Position numbers and translations under genes: made by a program. Under the pieces are notes generated by a model that saw only the letters and a program-made list of their open reading frames with translations, was not told the origin of the DNA and made no database searches. Shown piece after piece: positions 63,329 through 64,000 of a stretch of DNA of 64,000 bases; within the stretch, counting starts at the first letter, position 1, and the number at the start of each line of letters is the position of its first letter. The stretch is taken from positions 124,001-188,000 of the forward strand of contig NZ_JANAVO010000005.1 in the NCBI RefSeq assembly GCF_024213555.1, in the 5' to 3' direction. Origin of the DNA: Allokutzneria sp. A3M-2-11 16 (GTDB lineage Bacteria > Actinomycetota > Actinomycetes > Mycobacteriales > Pseudonocardiaceae).

Positions 63329-64000
<672 letters not shown>

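Overview
The window is a 64 kb stretch of very GC-rich, densely packed chromosomal DNA. GTG and TTG starts, 1-4 base start/stop overlaps (ATGA, GTGA, TTGA, TGATG) and many TetR, LysR, AraC, HxlR, ArsR and Lrp regulators point to a filamentous actinobacterium. Gene content and style (terpene synthase with P450, SNF2/SWIM pair, paired FAD aromatic hydroxylases) fit Pseudonocardiales best, but I cannot name a genus from sequence alone. I see no rRNA, tRNA, CRISPR array, transposase or intact prophage.

Left part (1-17 kb): small regulator/enzyme pairs. These are an HxlR regulator beside a decayed SMR efflux gene, LysR/LysE, an FAD monooxygenase, a lipoprotein with an internal duplication, a zinc-finger coiled-coil protein, an AbiGi-like protein with lower GC, a decayed hydrolase, an AlkX-like winged-helix protein, an APH-type kinase, TetR/arylamine N-acetyltransferase, AraC/NmrA/DUF1772, a PCD-VOC fusion, a methyltransferase and a haloalkane-dehalogenase-like hydrolase. 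Two inverted, identical copies of a 63 bp palindromic element bracket 8.7-15.4 kb.

Middle (17-37 kb): a D-aminopeptidase DppA gene diverges from a complete five-gene peptide ABC importer, suggesting uptake and use of D-amino-acid (cell-wall) peptides. Next come a PhyH-like protein with an apparently dead active site, a two-gene terpene synthase/P450 cluster, a two-component system divergent from an AcrB/SwrC-type RND pump, and an ArsR/SRPBCC operon with two clear operators. Then follows a zone of gene decay, with RidA fused to an acyl-CoA ligase and head-to-head truncated TetR and SnoaL-like genes.

Right part (37-64 kb): an AAA ATPase behind about 0.9 kb of AT-richer noncoding DNA, a PrmC-like methyltransferase with a putative leader peptide, TetR/VOC, aminopeptidase N with two coupled genes, an NmrA-like gene with a MerR-type promoter, a TetR-SNF2-SWIM operon divergent from an FAD hydroxylase, two secreted proteins, a four-gene catabolic operon (aldehyde dehydrogenase, FAD amine oxidase, unknown, amino-acid dehydrogenase) with a divergent LysR, Lrp with a PLP lyase, a LuxR/LAL-type remnant, and the 3' end of a UvrD-like helicase.

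Three dispersed repeat families stand out: a CCCGTTTCGTACTC-armed palindrome (4 copies), a 120-140 bp nested double hairpin whose inner stems differ in sequence but stay self-complementary (3 copies, after convergent or decayed genes), and a 67 bp repeat (2 copies). At least five deletion scars in former genes show active gene decay.
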